Counted from the stretch's first letter, positions 24,978-33,925 are shown. The stretch: 44,174 nt of DNA from CAZNFR01 sp964572225 (GCA_964572225.1 CAZNFR010000025.1:1-44174); one strand, 5' to 3'. Translations and numbers: made by a program. Notes: generated from the letters alone by a model not told the origin.

Positions 24978-25592
24978 TTATAAATCATTCTCTAAGGTTT
25001 TTTCAATGAAGACCAGTAATTCTTCGCGTCCTGTTTTTTGAAGGGCGGAGGTAAGGAAAAATTGCGGAAGTTCCTCCCATGTTTCCAGGAGCGTTTCCTG
25101 AAAATTTTGCAAATTCTGTCTTAGAGCGTTATTGCCAAGTTTATCCGTTTTGGTAAAAACAATACAAAAGGGGATAGCGTTAACTCCAAGCCAATTTATA
25201 AACCCGAGGTCTATGGGTTGAGGTTTATGTCTGCAGTCAATCAGGACAAACAGGCAGGCCAGGTTTGTTCTTCCAAGGATGTAATCTTCAATCAACGGGC
25301 CAAACTTTTTCCTTTCGGCCTTGCTTCTTTTGGCATATCCATAGCCGGGAAGATCAACCAGAAACCATTTTTCATCCATATGGTAGTGATTGATCAGGGT
25401 TGTCTTACCGGGTGTGGAAGAGGTTTTGGCAAGGTTCTTTTTGCCGGTCAGCAGGTTAATCAGGCTGGACTTCCCTACATTTGACCTTCCGATAAATGCA
25501 AATTCCGGCTGATCGTTTTTCGGACATTCGCCCAGTTTGCTGCTGCTTTTAATGAATACCGCATTCCGTATAAAGGGTTTTTCAGTTTTCAT
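24978..25592 (-). CDS. engB: Ribosome biogenesis GTPase YihA/YsxC (EngB)
   Basis: The ATG at 25592 is taken as start (204 residues); an in-frame TTG 12 nt earlier is weaker. G-domain motifs are present: GRSNVGKSSLIN (G1, about 35-46), TPGKTT (G2), DLPGYGYAKR (G3), TKTDK (G4) and a TSA-type G5. The family is needed for late 50S subunit assembly. It follows manA by about 35 nt on the same strand. Confidence 0.94.
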   Translation of the reverse strand: MKTEKPFIRNAVFIKSSSKLGECPKNDQPEFAFIGRSNVGKSSLINLLTGKKNLAKTSSTPGKTTLINHYHMDEKWFLVDLPGYGYAKRSKAERKKFGPLIEDYILGRTNLACLFVLIDCRHKPQPIDLGFINWLGVNAIPFCIVFTKTDKLGNNALRQNLQNFQETLLETWEELPQFFLTSALQKTGREELLVFIEKTLENDL

Positions 25593-25626
25593 ATCGATGG
25601 GCAAATGGGTGAATTTCTCTTCAGCC

Positions 25627-26607
25627 TTACTTTAGGTAAATCTCCAGTAACCGGGATTCAGTTTCGGGGATTAAAATTAGATTTTTTATTTCTGCAGGTA
25701 AAAGAACTGTTTCCCCTTTGGAAATAAGCATTTCCTTATCTTCATCCCATAGGATCTTTACTTTTCCTTCAGGGCACATATAAATTACAAAGGAGTCAAT
25801 AAAATTAAATTCTTTTTCGACCCGGGTGTCAAAGTGCATAAGATTGGTTGTAAAGTAATTACATTCAACCAAGTTGGTTGATTGGTTTATTTGGCTGTGA
25901 TAGGATGTTTTGTATTCACCCGAGTGAGAAAAGTCTATTACATCCAGGGCAAGGTCGGTATGAAGTTCCCTGCTTTTTCCATCTTTATCCTTTCGGTCCC
26001 AGTCATAAATCCGGTAGGTTATATCCGATGTCTGCTGAATCTCTGCCAGGAGGATACCGGCACCAATAGCATGAATTCTGCCTGCGGGCATGAAAAAAAC
26101 ATCTCCCGGGGTTGTTCCCTCGAAATTCAACAGATCTTTAAGATTTCCATTTTCAAGAGCCCTAATGTATTCATCCTTTTCGACCTCTTTTTTAAAACCG
26201 GAGATAAGTTTTGCATTTTTTTCGGCTTCGATCACATACCACATTTCTGTTTTTCCAAATGAATTGTGTCTATCTGCCGCAACACTGTCGTCCGGGTGCA
26301 CTTGTATGCTGAGATCATCATTGGCATCGATATACTTAATAAGGAGAGGAAAGTCGAGTCCGAATTTTTCATATACATTGTCCCCTACCAGATCGCCCAT
26401 ATAGATTTCGATAAGCTCTTTAAGGTTATTGCCTTTCAGGAATCCTTCACTAACCACGGAAATGTCTCCCTCAACCGTGGAGATCTCCCAGCTTTCACCA
26501 CAATTTTCACCGGCCTCCGTTTTATTCAGGACCTTGTTGAGCCTGGATCCTCCCCAGATCTTATCTTTTAGGATGGGGCTGAATTTTAGGGGATAAAGTT
26601 TGTTCAT
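25627..26607 (-). CDS. manA: Mannose-6-phosphate isomerase, class I
   Basis: This zinc enzyme interconverts mannose 6-phosphate and fructose 6-phosphate. The 326-residue protein has KIWGGSRLNKVL near the start, the zinc-binding IQVHPDD (about 100-106) and GKTEMWYVIE, and MPAGRIHAIGAGILLAEIQQTSD in the core, which continues the active site. It is the short, Bacillus-like form rather than the longer E. coli form. Dabb lies 20 nt upstream and engB 34 nt downstream, all on the minus strand. Confidence 0.92.
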   Translation of the reverse strand: MNKLYPLKFSPILKDKIWGGSRLNKVLNKTEAGENCGESWEISTVEGDISVVSEGFLKGNNLKELIEIYMGDLVGDNVYEKFGLDFPLLIKYIDANDDLSIQVHPDDSVAADRHNSFGKTEMWYVIEAEKNAKLISGFKKEVEKDEYIRALENGNLKDLLNFEGTTPGDVFFMPAGRIHAIGAGILLAEIQQTSDITYRIYDWDRKDKDGKSRELHTDLALDVIDFSHSGEYKTSYHSQINQSTNLVECNYFTTNLMHFDTRVEKEFNFIDSFVIYMCPEGKVKILWDEDKEMLISKGETVLLPAEIKNLILIPETESRLLEIYLK

Positions 26608-26627
26608 TATTTAAGAATTTAGGGGTT

Positions 26628-26924
26628 TTAATGGTATACATAATCGGCTACTGCCACCTCGTAATCGAAACTCTTCAGGAATTCAATTAATGCCTGATGA
26701 TCGGGATGAACCCTGTATTTCTCAAGATCCTCCTCCGAACGAAAATCGCTTATCAGGGCCAGATCATATGCCTGTGGCCGGTTGCTGATATTAATACCTG
26801 CTTCGATATGCTCAATTTCGGGGATGGAATCCTTGAGAGCCTCGATCTTGCTTTTGAGAACAGGGAGTCTTTCGGGATTTCCCTGCTTGTCTGAAAACCT
26901 GAAGAATACAATGTGTTTGATCAT
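26628..26924 (-). CDS. Dabb (stress-responsive alpha/beta barrel) domain protein
   Basis: The 98-residue protein begins MIKHIVFFRF, the typical first strand of the Dabb family, and later has YDLALISDFRSEEDLEKYRVHP DHQ in two adjoining pieces, as usual. Such proteins form ferredoxin-like dimers; most have no known activity. It is first in the Dabb-manA-engB run. No catalytic residues can be assigned. Confidence 0.85.
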   Translation of the reverse strand: MIKHIVFFRFSDKQGNPERLPVLKSKIEALKDSIPEIEHIEAGINISNRPQAYDLALISDFRSEEDLEKYRVHPDHQALIEFLKSFDYEVAVADYVYH

Positions 26925-26971
26925 AGGTAGATTTTTTTGACTTTTTCGTAGATTTACCTCTTGGTTGCCTG

Positions 26972-26979
26972 CAAAGTTA
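26972..26979 (-). promoter_or_regulatory. Candidate -7 element (TAACTTTG) for Dabb-manA-engB
   Basis: On the minus strand TAACTTTG matches TAnnTTTG and is about 50 nt upstream of the Dabb ATG, in the divergent gap shared with uridine kinase (26925-27049). Confidence 0.42.
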
Positions 26980-27049
26980 AGTTTTATATTATATCGGTAA
27001 AATAAATCATTATCGGAAGATGGACCGAGCTTCCGCGGAGAATTAAAGA

Positions 27050-27673
27050 ATGTTCATTATTGGAATATCGGGTGGGAGTGGCTCTGGAAAATCTTTTCTG
27101 ACAGGAAAACTCAGAAAGGAATTTTCCAGAGAGGAATTGAGCATTATTGGCCTTGACTCCTATTACAGGGACCATTCACATATACCCATAGAGGAACGAC
27201 AACAAATTAATTTTGATCATCCAAGTGAAATCGATTATCCCTTATTAATCGAGCATGTCCGTTTGTTAAAGGCGGGTTCTGGTGTTGAAATCCCTTGCTA
27301 CTCCTTTATAAACTGTACTCGCCAGGAACAGACAGTGCTTGTCAAACCGGCGTCTGTTCTTGTAATTGAAGGTTTGTTTGTCTTGTATAACAGGCATTTA
27401 AGGAGTCAGATCGATGAGAAGATCCATATTAATACTCCGGCTCAACAGAGGTTACAGAACATTATTGAAAGAGATTCGCGGGAAAGAGGCAGAAATGAAT
27501 CGATCGTTCGTGATCGGTTTCATATTTTTGTGGAGCCCGCACAAAGGGAAATCATCGAGCCTCTGAGGAAATTTGCCGATATTCAATTTGATTGGAGTGT
27601 TGATCATATTCCTCTTCTTGATCATGTTCGCGATATTATTCGGAAAAAGAGTATCCTGATTCAGAATAACTAA
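27050..27673 (+). CDS. udk: Uridine kinase
   Basis: This salvage enzyme phosphorylates uridine and cytidine. The 207-residue protein has the P-loop GGSGSGKS at 8-15, SYYRDHSHIP, NFDHPSEIDYPLL and IPCYSFINCTRQ, all at the positions usual in Udk, and VIEGLFVLY for the second acidic strand. RDSRERGR is the lid-like basic region. Length is typical. The exonuclease gene follows 11 nt after the stop, suggesting a two-gene unit. Confidence 0.92.
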   Translation: MFIIGISGGSGSGKSFLTGKLRKEFSREELSIIGLDSYYRDHSHIPIEERQQINFDHPSEIDYPLLIEHVRLLKAGSGVEIPCYSFINCTRQEQTVLVKPASVLVIEGLFVLYNRHLRSQIDEKIHINTPAQQRLQNIIERDSRERGRNESIVRDRFHIFVEPAQREIIEPLRKFADIQFDWSVDHIPLLDHVRDIIRKKSILIQNN

Positions 27674-27684
27674 AAATAGATTCA

Positions 27685-28404
27685 ATGCTTGATCATATCC
27701 ATCCAGAAAGCCTTCTCTTCCTTGATATTGAAACAATCCCGGCGGCTCCCTCTTTAGAAGAGATGGAGGAAAATCTGAAGGGTCTTTGGGAAAAGAAAGC
27801 GGATCAGCTTGCCAGGGGAGGGGAGGACCCATCTGAGCTATATTCCCGTGCAGCTATTTATGCCGAGTTTGGAAAGATAATTTGTATTTCGGTCGGATTA
27901 ATATATCAAACCCAGGATGGGCCCAGAATAAGAATGAAATCCTTTGCCGGAGAGGATGAGACCGTTTTGTTGAAAGATTTTGCGAAGATGCTGAGTTCTT
28001 CCGAAAAGAAGAGATCCTTTTCCTTATGTGCACATAATGGTAAAGAATTTGATTTTCCTTACATTGCCCGCAGGATGCTGATAAATGGGATTGAGCTTCC
28101 TTCAGTTCTTGATATTGCCGGCAAAAAACCCTGGGAAATTGATTTGGTTGATACTATGGAATTATGGAAGTTCGGGGATTATAAAAGCTATGCATCTCTG
28201 GAGCTTCTCACAACTATATTTGGTATCCCTTCCCCCAAGGATGATATTGACGGGTCTATGGTTGCCGGTATTTGGTACGAAGAGAAAGATCTATCCAGGA
28301 TAATTAAGTATTGCGAAAAAGATGTGCTGTCCATGATTCGGCTGATGTTAAAATTTAAAGGGATGGCAGATATTGCTGAGGACAAGGTTGAAAGCCTTTC
28401 ATGA
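27685..28404 (+). CDS. Predicted 3'-5' exonuclease, DEDDy DnaQ-like
   Basis: The 239-residue protein has an RNase H-like exonuclease fold. Motif I is LFLDIETIP, motif II lies in CAHNGKEFDFPYIARR and motif III in KYCEKDVLSM, where Tyr four residues before the Asp marks the DEDDy type. This matches the PolB-like predicted exonuclease family seen as a stand-alone protein in Bacteroidota. It is not fused to a polymerase. It is co-directional with uridine kinase. The biological substrate is unknown. Confidence 0.88.
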   Translation: MLDHIHPESLLFLDIETIPAAPSLEEMEENLKGLWEKKADQLARGGEDPSELYSRAAIYAEFGKIICISVGLIYQTQDGPRIRMKSFAGEDETVLLKDFAKMLSSSEKKRSFSLCAHNGKEFDFPYIARRMLINGIELPSVLDIAGKKPWEIDLVDTMELWKFGDYKSYASLELLTTIFGIPSPKDDIDGSMVAGIWYEEKDLSRIIKYCEKDVLSMIRLMLKFKGMADIAEDKVESLS

Positions 28405-28413
28405 ACCGGTTCA
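28402..28413. repeat. 12-bp palindrome shared by two convergent stop codons
   Basis: TGAACCGGTTCA is a perfect palindrome. Its first three bases are the stop of the exonuclease gene and its last three are the reverse complement of the stop of the alpha/beta hydrolase gene. AAAGC and GCTTT flank it, and a T tract follows on the plus strand. It could act as a weak two-way terminator, though the centre is tight for a hairpin. Confidence 0.4.
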
Positions 28414-29220
28414 GCTTTTTAAGAAATAGCGGATATTCTTGACAAACAGATCGGGTTGTTCTGCATGGACCCAATGGCCTGCGTTGGAAATCGGAACAAT
28501 TTCGGCAGTCGGAAAAATCTTATGAATTAGGGGGTAGTCCGGGTCCGAGATATAATCTGAGTTTTCACCTTTAATAAAAAGAACAGGAAATCCGGTTATT
28601 CCTGAACCTGGGTCGATCTTCTCAGGATCAAGTCCATCGAGAATTTTCTCCAGATTATTGCTGAGTCCCTGAAGGTTGATTTTCCATTTGAAGGTGGATT
28701 TATCTTTCCTCGTTATATTCTTAAGTAGAAACTGTCTGACTCTCTGTGATTTCACCTTATCGGCCAGCATCATATCAATATCCATTCTGCTATCAGCAAA
28801 GGAAAGATCCGTTTCCAGCATGGCTTTCATTACCCCTGCATGATCGAGGGTATGTGGGGAAGGTTGATTCTCAACATTGTAAGCCCTGGGTGAAATATCC
28901 ACAACGATAAGTGACTGAACTCTTTCAGGGTAAGAGGCAGCAAAAAACATTCCTGTCTTTCCTCCCATAGAGTGGCCCAGTATAATTGTCTTGTTGATTT
29001 TTTGTGAATCCATAAAGTTCAAAAGGTCTTCTGTGAGGACCTGGTAATTATGGACCTCGGTATGGGGTGAGTTTCCGTGATTTCGCTGATCAGGAATGAA
29101 CACCTCAAAATCATTGGCCAATTCACGGCCTATGGATACCCAGTTATCCGATGCACCATAAAGTCCGTGCAGGATGATAAGGGCAGGTCCCTCGCCGTAA
29201 TGTCGGTAAAAAAGTTCCAT
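28411..29220 (-). CDS. Alpha/beta-fold hydrolase (YbfF-like esterase)
   Basis: The 269-residue protein is a typical alpha/beta hydrolase: ALIILHGLYGASDNW oxyanion region, nucleophile Ser84 in GHSMGG, and the catalytic His in NAGHWVHAEQP near the C-terminus. PDQRNHGNSPH after strand 4 matches the YbfF esterase group. No signal peptide is visible, so it is likely cytoplasmic. Substrate is unknown. It follows pdxJ by only 6 nt on the minus strand, which suggests co-transcription. Confidence 0.9.
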   Translation of the reverse strand: MELFYRHYGEGPALIILHGLYGASDNWVSIGRELANDFEVFIPDQRNHGNSPHTEVHNYQVLTEDLLNFMDSQKINKTIILGHSMGGKTGMFFAASYPERVQSLIVVDISPRAYNVENQPSPHTLDHAGVMKAMLETDLSFADSRMDIDMMLADKVKSQRVRQFLLKNITRKDKSTFKWKINLQGLSNNLEKILDGLDPEKIDPGSGITGFPVLFIKGENSDYISDPDYPLIHKIFPTAEIVPISNAGHWVHAEQPDLFVKNIRYFLKS

Positions 29221-29226
29221 GAATGA

Positions 29227-29940
29227 TCAGGATAATTGATTCTTATACATTTGAATAGTGTTTTCCAGTCCGAAGTATAGTGCATCCGAGATCAATGCAT
29301 GTCCAATGGAAACCTCGAGAAGTCCGGGTATATTATCGTAAAAGTATTTCAGATTTTTCAGGTTAAGATCGTGTCCGGCGTTCAGTCCCAGTCCTTCTTC
29401 ACCGGCGATAATGGCTGCCTTGATAAAACTACGGATAGCATTGGCGGGCCCCGAAGGGTATTGGCTAGCGTAGGGTTCGGTGTAAAGTTCTACCCGGTCG
29501 GTTCCGGTTTTTGATGCCCCTCTGATCATTTCCTCCCGGGTGTCGACGAAAATGGAAACTCTGATCCCTCTGGATCTCAGGGATGAAATAACTTCTTTCA
29601 GAAAATCCTTATTTTCCAGAGTATCCCAACCCTCAGAGGAAGTAAGCGCCCCGGGAGGATCGGGTACCAGGGTTACCTGGTCCGGTACCACTTCCTCTAC
29701 CAGGTCCAGGAATGGGCGACTGGGAAACCCTTCTATGTTAAATTCGGTGGTAATGATCTTTTTTACCTCCCTGACATCGGAATATCGTATATGCCTTTCG
29801 TCGGGTCTGGGGTGCACAGTGATTCCTTCTGCTCCGAAATGTTGGCAGTCGATCGCTGCCTTTAATACATCAGGAATATTTCCGCCACGCGAATTTCTGA
29901 GTGTGGCAATTTTATTTATATTTACACTTAATCTGCACAT
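29227..29940 (-). CDS. pdxJ: Pyridoxine 5'-phosphate synthase
   Basis: This enzyme condenses 3-amino-2-oxopropyl phosphate with deoxyxylulose 5-phosphate in vitamin B6 synthesis. The ATG at 29940 gives 237 residues starting MCRLSVNINKIATLRN; the frame is open to 29964 but the candidate promoter at 29962-29969 would place transcription start inside that extension. Conserved parts include GITVHPRPDERHI, the catalytic Glu region TLVPDPPG and LNAGHDLNLKNL. It is divergent from the CBS-ACT gene. Confidence 0.93.
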   Translation of the reverse strand: MCRLSVNINKIATLRNSRGGNIPDVLKAAIDCQHFGAEGITVHPRPDERHIRYSDVREVKKIITTEFNIEGFPSRPFLDLVEEVVPDQVTLVPDPPGALTSSEGWDTLENKDFLKEVISSLRSRGIRVSIFVDTREEMIRGASKTGTDRVELYTEPYASQYPSGPANAIRSFIKAAIIAGEEGLGLNAGHDLNLKNLKYFYDNIPGLLEVSIGHALISDALYFGLENTIQMYKNQLS

Positions 29941-29961
29941 AATTGTACGATAATTGTTGTA

Positions 29962-29969
29962 CAAAGGTA
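29962..29969 (-). promoter_or_regulatory. Candidate -7 element (TACCTTTG) for pdxJ
   Basis: On the minus strand TACCTTTG matches TAnnTTTG and is about 22 nt before the pdxJ ATG at 29940. It implies a start near 29956 and argues against the upstream extension of the frame. Confidence 0.5.
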
Positions 29970-29991
29970 GGATTTTAAAGAGAACCAGGAT

Positions 29992-30657
29992 ATGTTAGCG
30001 AAGGATTTAATGTCGGATGTGGTGCCTGCACTCAAGACCTCAGACACGGGGATACAGGCTCTGTCATGGATGGATATCTTCAGGATATCACATCTTCCCA
30101 TTGTTAACAACTTTGAATTTCTCGGTTTAATTTCCGATAAGGATATCTATAACCTCAATATGGTGGACGAGCCTATCGGGAACCATAATCTTTCTCTTTT
30201 CAGTCCGTTCGTTACCCAGGACCAGCATATTTATGAGGTAATTCAACTCGCCTCCAGGATGAAACTCAGTGTTATTCCTGTACTGGATCACAAAAATCAT
30301 TACCAGGGACTTATTACCATCAATGACCTTGTAAACCACTTTGCCAATCTTTCTGCCCTGCAGCATCCCGGTGGGATACTAGTTCTTGAAGTGAATGAGA
30401 ATGATTATTCTCTTACCGAAATTTCCCAGATTGTGGAGAGCAATGATGCAAAAATTCTAAGCCTGTATATATCATCACCCCAGGATACAACCCGTGTTCA
30501 GGTTACCCTTAAGATTAACAGAAACGATCTCACCTCGGTTATCCGGACTTTTGAAAGATACGAATATTATATATTGGCCTCCTATTTGAAAGATGATGAG
30601 GCAGACAGTTTATACGAAGACCGGTTTGACCTTTTTATGAGGTATCTAAATACATAA
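29992..30657 (+). CDS. CBS-pair protein with C-terminal ACT-like domain
   Basis: The 221-residue protein has two CBS motifs (about 1-60 and 68-128: ALSWMDIFRISHLPIVN, then IQLASRMKLSVIPVLD). The C-terminal half (about 130-205) has the beta-alpha-beta pattern of an ACT domain (GILVLEVNENDYSLTEIS). CBS-ACT proteins usually sense adenosine nucleotides or amino acids. It lies upstream of nadK, 41 nt apart, and divergent from pdxJ. The target is unknown; an AcuB-like role is one possibility. Confidence 0.85.
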   Translation: MLAKDLMSDVVPALKTSDTGIQALSWMDIFRISHLPIVNNFEFLGLISDKDIYNLNMVDEPIGNHNLSLFSPFVTQDQHIYEVIQLASRMKLSVIPVLDHKNHYQGLITINDLVNHFANLSALQHPGGILVLEVNENDYSLTEISQIVESNDAKILSLYISSPQDTTRVQVTLKINRNDLTSVIRTFERYEYYILASYLKDDEADSLYEDRFDLFMRYLNT

Positions 30658-30698
30658 GATTTTGTTAATTATTCCCCAAAGAATCAAAAGAATACATA

Positions 30699-31574
30699 AT
30701 GAAAATTGCTCTAATCGGGAAGGAATTCAGTGAGGAGTTTCAGGAAGTAATCTATAGTTTGTTCCGCAAATTGAAGGAAAACAATGCTGAGCTTTACATT
30801 TCGGAAGGTTTTTCCGGGATTCTGGAAGAATCCAAGATTGAATTGCCTGAATACCATACCTTTGATGAGAATGGCAGTCTCGATAAGGAGGTCGACTATC
30901 TGTTCTCCATAGGAGGTGATGGCACTTTCCTTTCAACCGTTCCCTTAACTCTTGGCAGAAAGATCCCTGTACTTGGCATAAATACCGGACGGCTCGGATT
31001 TCTTGCCAATATTTCAAGAGAGGATGTTGATTTTGCTCTGGATGAATTTTTCCGGGGTGAGTTTAGCCTTGAAGAGCGGGCTTTGCTCCAACTTACCACT
31101 ACCGGGGGAACTCCTGATTTTTTTAACAGGGCCCTTAATGAAATTACCATACATAAGCAGGGTTTTTCCATGATATCCGTTCATGCAGAACTGGATGGTG
31201 AGTATTTAAACACCTATTGGGCAGATGCTCTTATCCTTTCTACTCCCACGGGCTCAACGGCATATTCCCTAAGTGTTGGCGGCCCTATCATGATCCCTGG
31301 CTCCCGGAATTTTATTATTTCTCCGGTTGCTCCTCACAACTTAACTGTCCGACCCCTGGTGGTTCCTGATTCAAAGAAAATATCCCTGAAAGTTAAGGCC
31401 AGGGACAATACATTTATGATTGCCCTCGATGCCAGCTCCTATATCCTTCCTGCCGATACAGAGCTTATTATCGAGCGTGCACCGGAAACTCTGAGTACAA
31501 TTAAACTGACTTCCAATAACTTCTACAATACATTAAGAAATAAGTTGATGTGGGGAATGGACAGGAGAAATTGA
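30699..31574 (+). CDS. nadK: NAD kinase
   Basis: This enzyme phosphorylates NAD to NADP. The 291-residue protein has the GGDG motif at 72-75 (SIGGDGTFLST), NTGRLGFLA, ALNEITIHK (NE motif) and STPTGSTAYSLSVGGPI, which are the four conserved blocks of the family. Length is normal. It is in the CBS-ACT, nadK, DUF6089, uppS, bamA gene order common in Bacteroidota. Confidence 0.94.
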   Translation: MKIALIGKEFSEEFQEVIYSLFRKLKENNAELYISEGFSGILEESKIELPEYHTFDENGSLDKEVDYLFSIGGDGTFLSTVPLTLGRKIPVLGINTGRLGFLANISREDVDFALDEFFRGEFSLEERALLQLTTTGGTPDFFNRALNEITIHKQGFSMISVHAELDGEYLNTYWADALILSTPTGSTAYSLSVGGPIMIPGSRNFIISPVAPHNLTVRPLVVPDSKKISLKVKARDNTFMIALDASSYILPADTELIIERAPETLSTIKLTSNNFYNTLRNKLMWGMDRRN

Positions 31575-31679
31575 GTCGGTTTGATATTGAGGAAATATAT
31601 AACCCTAAGCGTTAATTTTCGTTAAAAATAAAGGTTAAAATCAAAGCTTATAAGTTTTTTTTTATATTTACCTTTAAAT

Positions 31680-32462
31680 ATGAGACTATCCTCATTTATA
31701 TACGCTGGTTTATTTCTGGTAATATTGACTTTCTTGGTTCCTGCAAAGCTGGATGCACAGCGGTGGAAATTGAGAAGATATGAAGTTAATTTAGGTTTGG
31801 GAGGAACCAGTTTTTTTGGGGATGTAGGCCATTCCGTAAGTGATAATGTACTGGGCTTAAGGGATATACAGATAATGGGAAGCCGCCCCTCTGTTGAAGT
31901 TGGCTTAAGGTATAAGCTAACCGGCGATATGGCGATCAGAGCGGGTTTTCATTTCGGATTTCTTTCGGGTTTTGATGCAGGGAGACTGGAGGATAGAAAT
32001 TATACCATTACTTCAACAATTTTTGAGCCTAATATTCAGTTTGAATACTATCTGTTGCCTGAGAGTCGTTCTTTTTCATCTTCAGCACTTTTTACCCGCA
32101 GAGGGATGGTAAACAATTACTCCAAAGTCTATATATATCTGACCGGAGGGGTAGGAGCCGGGTTTTTTAATCCCAAACCGGGGGGAGGGTTGGAAAATGA
32201 TGAACGTTTTGAAGGTGTTAGCAAGTTTGGAGTTGTTTTCCCTGCCGGGCTCGGATTAAAGTATTCAATAGATTCACGCTGGTCGCTCGGTTTGGAGTTC
32301 ACCCGGCGTTTTACATTAACAGATAAGATAGATGGACTTACCACAGAATCTTCGAACCATTTTGACGCGTATTATCTCTTGCAGGCCCAAGCTATTTTCA
32401 AGATCAGGACCGATCGCAGGGGAAGACCGGTATTTAACCGAAACTATTACCGCAGGCGTTAG
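31680..32462 (+). CDS. DUF6089 outer-membrane barrel protein
   Basis: The 260-residue protein has a signal peptide (hydrophobic about 5-20, cut near LDAQ) and a beta-barrel-like mature part with EVNLGLGGTSFFGDVGH at the start and alternating strands (VEVGLRYKL, YIYLTGGVGAGFF, WSLGLEFTRRFTLTD). This is the DUF6089 pattern. It is likely an outer-membrane protein of unknown function. It is one of two such genes in tandem. Confidence 0.82.
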   Translation: MRLSSFIYAGLFLVILTFLVPAKLDAQRWKLRRYEVNLGLGGTSFFGDVGHSVSDNVLGLRDIQIMGSRPSVEVGLRYKLTGDMAIRAGFHFGFLSGFDAGRLEDRNYTITSTIFEPNIQFEYYLLPESRSFSSSALFTRRGMVNNYSKVYIYLTGGVGAGFFNPKPGGGLENDERFEGVSKFGVVFPAGLGLKYSIDSRWSLGLEFTRRFTLTDKIDGLTTESSNHFDAYYLLQAQAIFKIRTDRRGRPVFNRNYYRRR

Positions 32463-33153
32463 ATCACAGCGGATCATCAGGGCATCGATTCTTTGGGTCA
32501 CTTTTTTATCTATTCCATGGCTCATTTCGGATATTTCAGCACAAAGAAAATCGGATATCGGGTTCTTTGCAGGGACCTCCTACTACATGGGGGACCTAAA
32601 TCCTTCTTTACCTTTTTATTCTCCGGGAATTGCGGTGGGTCCGGTTTACAGGTATAATTTTCATCCCCGTTCATCCTTTAGGGTAAGTGGTATTTATCAC
32701 AGGCTTAGTGCAAACGATATTGATTTTAATGAACCTCTTCAGGTTTCGAGGGGCACTTCATTTACTGCAAGTTTTATTGATCTAGCTGCCAGTTACGAAT
32801 TTAACTTTATTCCTTATCAGACTGCCAGCCGGAAAATGAGATACAGCCTATACACAGCCGCAGGAATTGGGTATAATTACTTATTATCTGCTTCCCAGCC
32901 AATGACAAAAGGGCATATGACCCTCCCTTTTTCAATCGGATTTAAATTTAACGCAGGAAAAAGATTAAGCGCCGGACTGGAATTCTCTCCACGAAAGACA
33001 TTTACCGATTTGATTGATGGAACCGAGAATATAAATCCGGAGGAAAGAAATTTTTATTTGGTTGGTAATAATGACTGGTATACTTTTGCAGGAGTGTTTA
33101 TAACGTACAAGATATTCAATTACAGGGAAGATTGTCCCGCGTACGATGATTAA
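32332..33153 (+). CDS. Second DUF6089 barrel protein, start codon uncertain
   Basis: The protein body (from about residue 71) reads as a DUF6089 barrel: DIGFFAGTSYYMGDLNPSLP near the start, PYQTASRKMRYSLYTAAGIGY and LSAGLEFSPRKTFTDLIDG later. A clear signal peptide lies at residues 47-70 (IIRASILWVTFLSIPWLI then SDISAQ). The only standard starts in frame are ATG at 32332 and TTG at 32362, both deep inside the previous gene. No ATG, GTG or TTG is in frame between 32365 and the signal peptide. The true start may be a rare codon near 32458-32488, or translation may begin upstream. The stop overlaps the uppS ATG by 8 nt. Confidence 0.7.
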   Translation: MDLPQNLRTILTRIISCRPKLFSRSGPIAGEDRYLTETITAGVRSQRIIRASILWVTFLSIPWLISDISAQRKSDIGFFAGTSYYMGDLNPSLPFYSPGIAVGPVYRYNFHPRSSFRVSGIYHRLSANDIDFNEPLQVSRGTSFTASFIDLAASYEFNFIPYQTASRKMRYSLYTAAGIGYNYLLSASQPMTKGHMTLPFSIGFKFNAGKRLSAGLEFSPRKTFTDLIDGTENINPEERNFYLVGNNDWYTFAGVFITYKIFNYREDCPAYDD

Positions 33154-33922
33154 TAAAGAGGATATGTCAACGAAAGATTGCATTAACAAGGACAGATTGC
33201 CCTTACACGTTGCGGTGATCATGGATGGAAACGGACGCTGGGCTCAACAGCACGGGAATGAGCGTATCTTTGGTCATCAAAATGGGGTCACCGCTGTCAG
33301 AAATACGGTGGAGGCTGCTGCAGAACTGGGAATTCAATACCTGACCATGTATGCTTTTTCGACAGAGAACTGGAACAGGCCAAGGGAAGAGATCGAAGCA
33401 CTTATGCTTTTATTGGTGCAAACCATCAGGGCAGAATATGAAACCTTAATGAAAAACAATATCCGGCTTCATGCCATTGGAGATATGGCCAGTCTGCCCG
33501 ATCGTGTCACCTCCGAACTAAGCAATGCCATTGCCGAAACTGCCGGAAACACAGGAACTAATCTCATTCTTGCACTCAGTTATAGTGGTCGATGGGAAAT
33601 ACTGGATGCCATGAGGCGTATTGCCAACGATATCCAGAATAACAAACTCAGCCGGGATGAATTATCCTGCGAATCATTTGTAAGTTACTTACATACCTCC
33701 AAATTTCCGGATCCCGAATTGTTGATCCGTACCTCCGGAGAGTACAGGATCAGTAATTTTCTTCTATGGCAGATTGCCTACACGGAATTGTATTTTACCA
33801 ATGTATTATGGCCTGATTTTCAGAAAGAGAATTTCTACGAAGCCATTGTTGACTTCCAGAAGAGAGAGCGTAGATTTGGCAAGATTAGTGCACAGTTGAA
33901 GAGTGAATCAGTAAATTCCTAA
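33146..33922 (+). CDS. uppS: Isoprenyl (undecaprenyl diphosphate) synthase
   Basis: This enzyme makes the C55 lipid carrier for peptidoglycan and other envelope glycans. The ATG at 33146 overlaps the previous stop; an ATG at 33164 is the alternative. The 258-residue form has VIMDGNGRWAQQ with catalytic Asp27, then LTMYAFSTENWNRP and LIRTSGEYRISNFLLWQ, which are the family's substrate-binding motifs. It stops 3 nt before the bamA start. Confidence 0.94.
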   Translation: MINKEDMSTKDCINKDRLPLHVAVIMDGNGRWAQQHGNERIFGHQNGVTAVRNTVEAAAELGIQYLTMYAFSTENWNRPREEIEALMLLLVQTIRAEYETLMKNNIRLHAIGDMASLPDRVTSELSNAIAETAGNTGTNLILALSYSGRWEILDAMRRIANDIQNNKLSRDELSCESFVSYLHTSKFPDPELLIRTSGEYRISNFLLWQIAYTELYFTNVLWPDFQKENFYEAIVDFQKRERRFGKISAQLKSESVNS

Positions 33923-33925
33923 GCC

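Noticed and set aside
29941..29964. Upstream start for pdxJ at 29964
   Set aside because: The TAnnTTTG box at 29962-29969 puts the transcription start downstream of it, and the family begins at or near the Met in MCRLSVNI.
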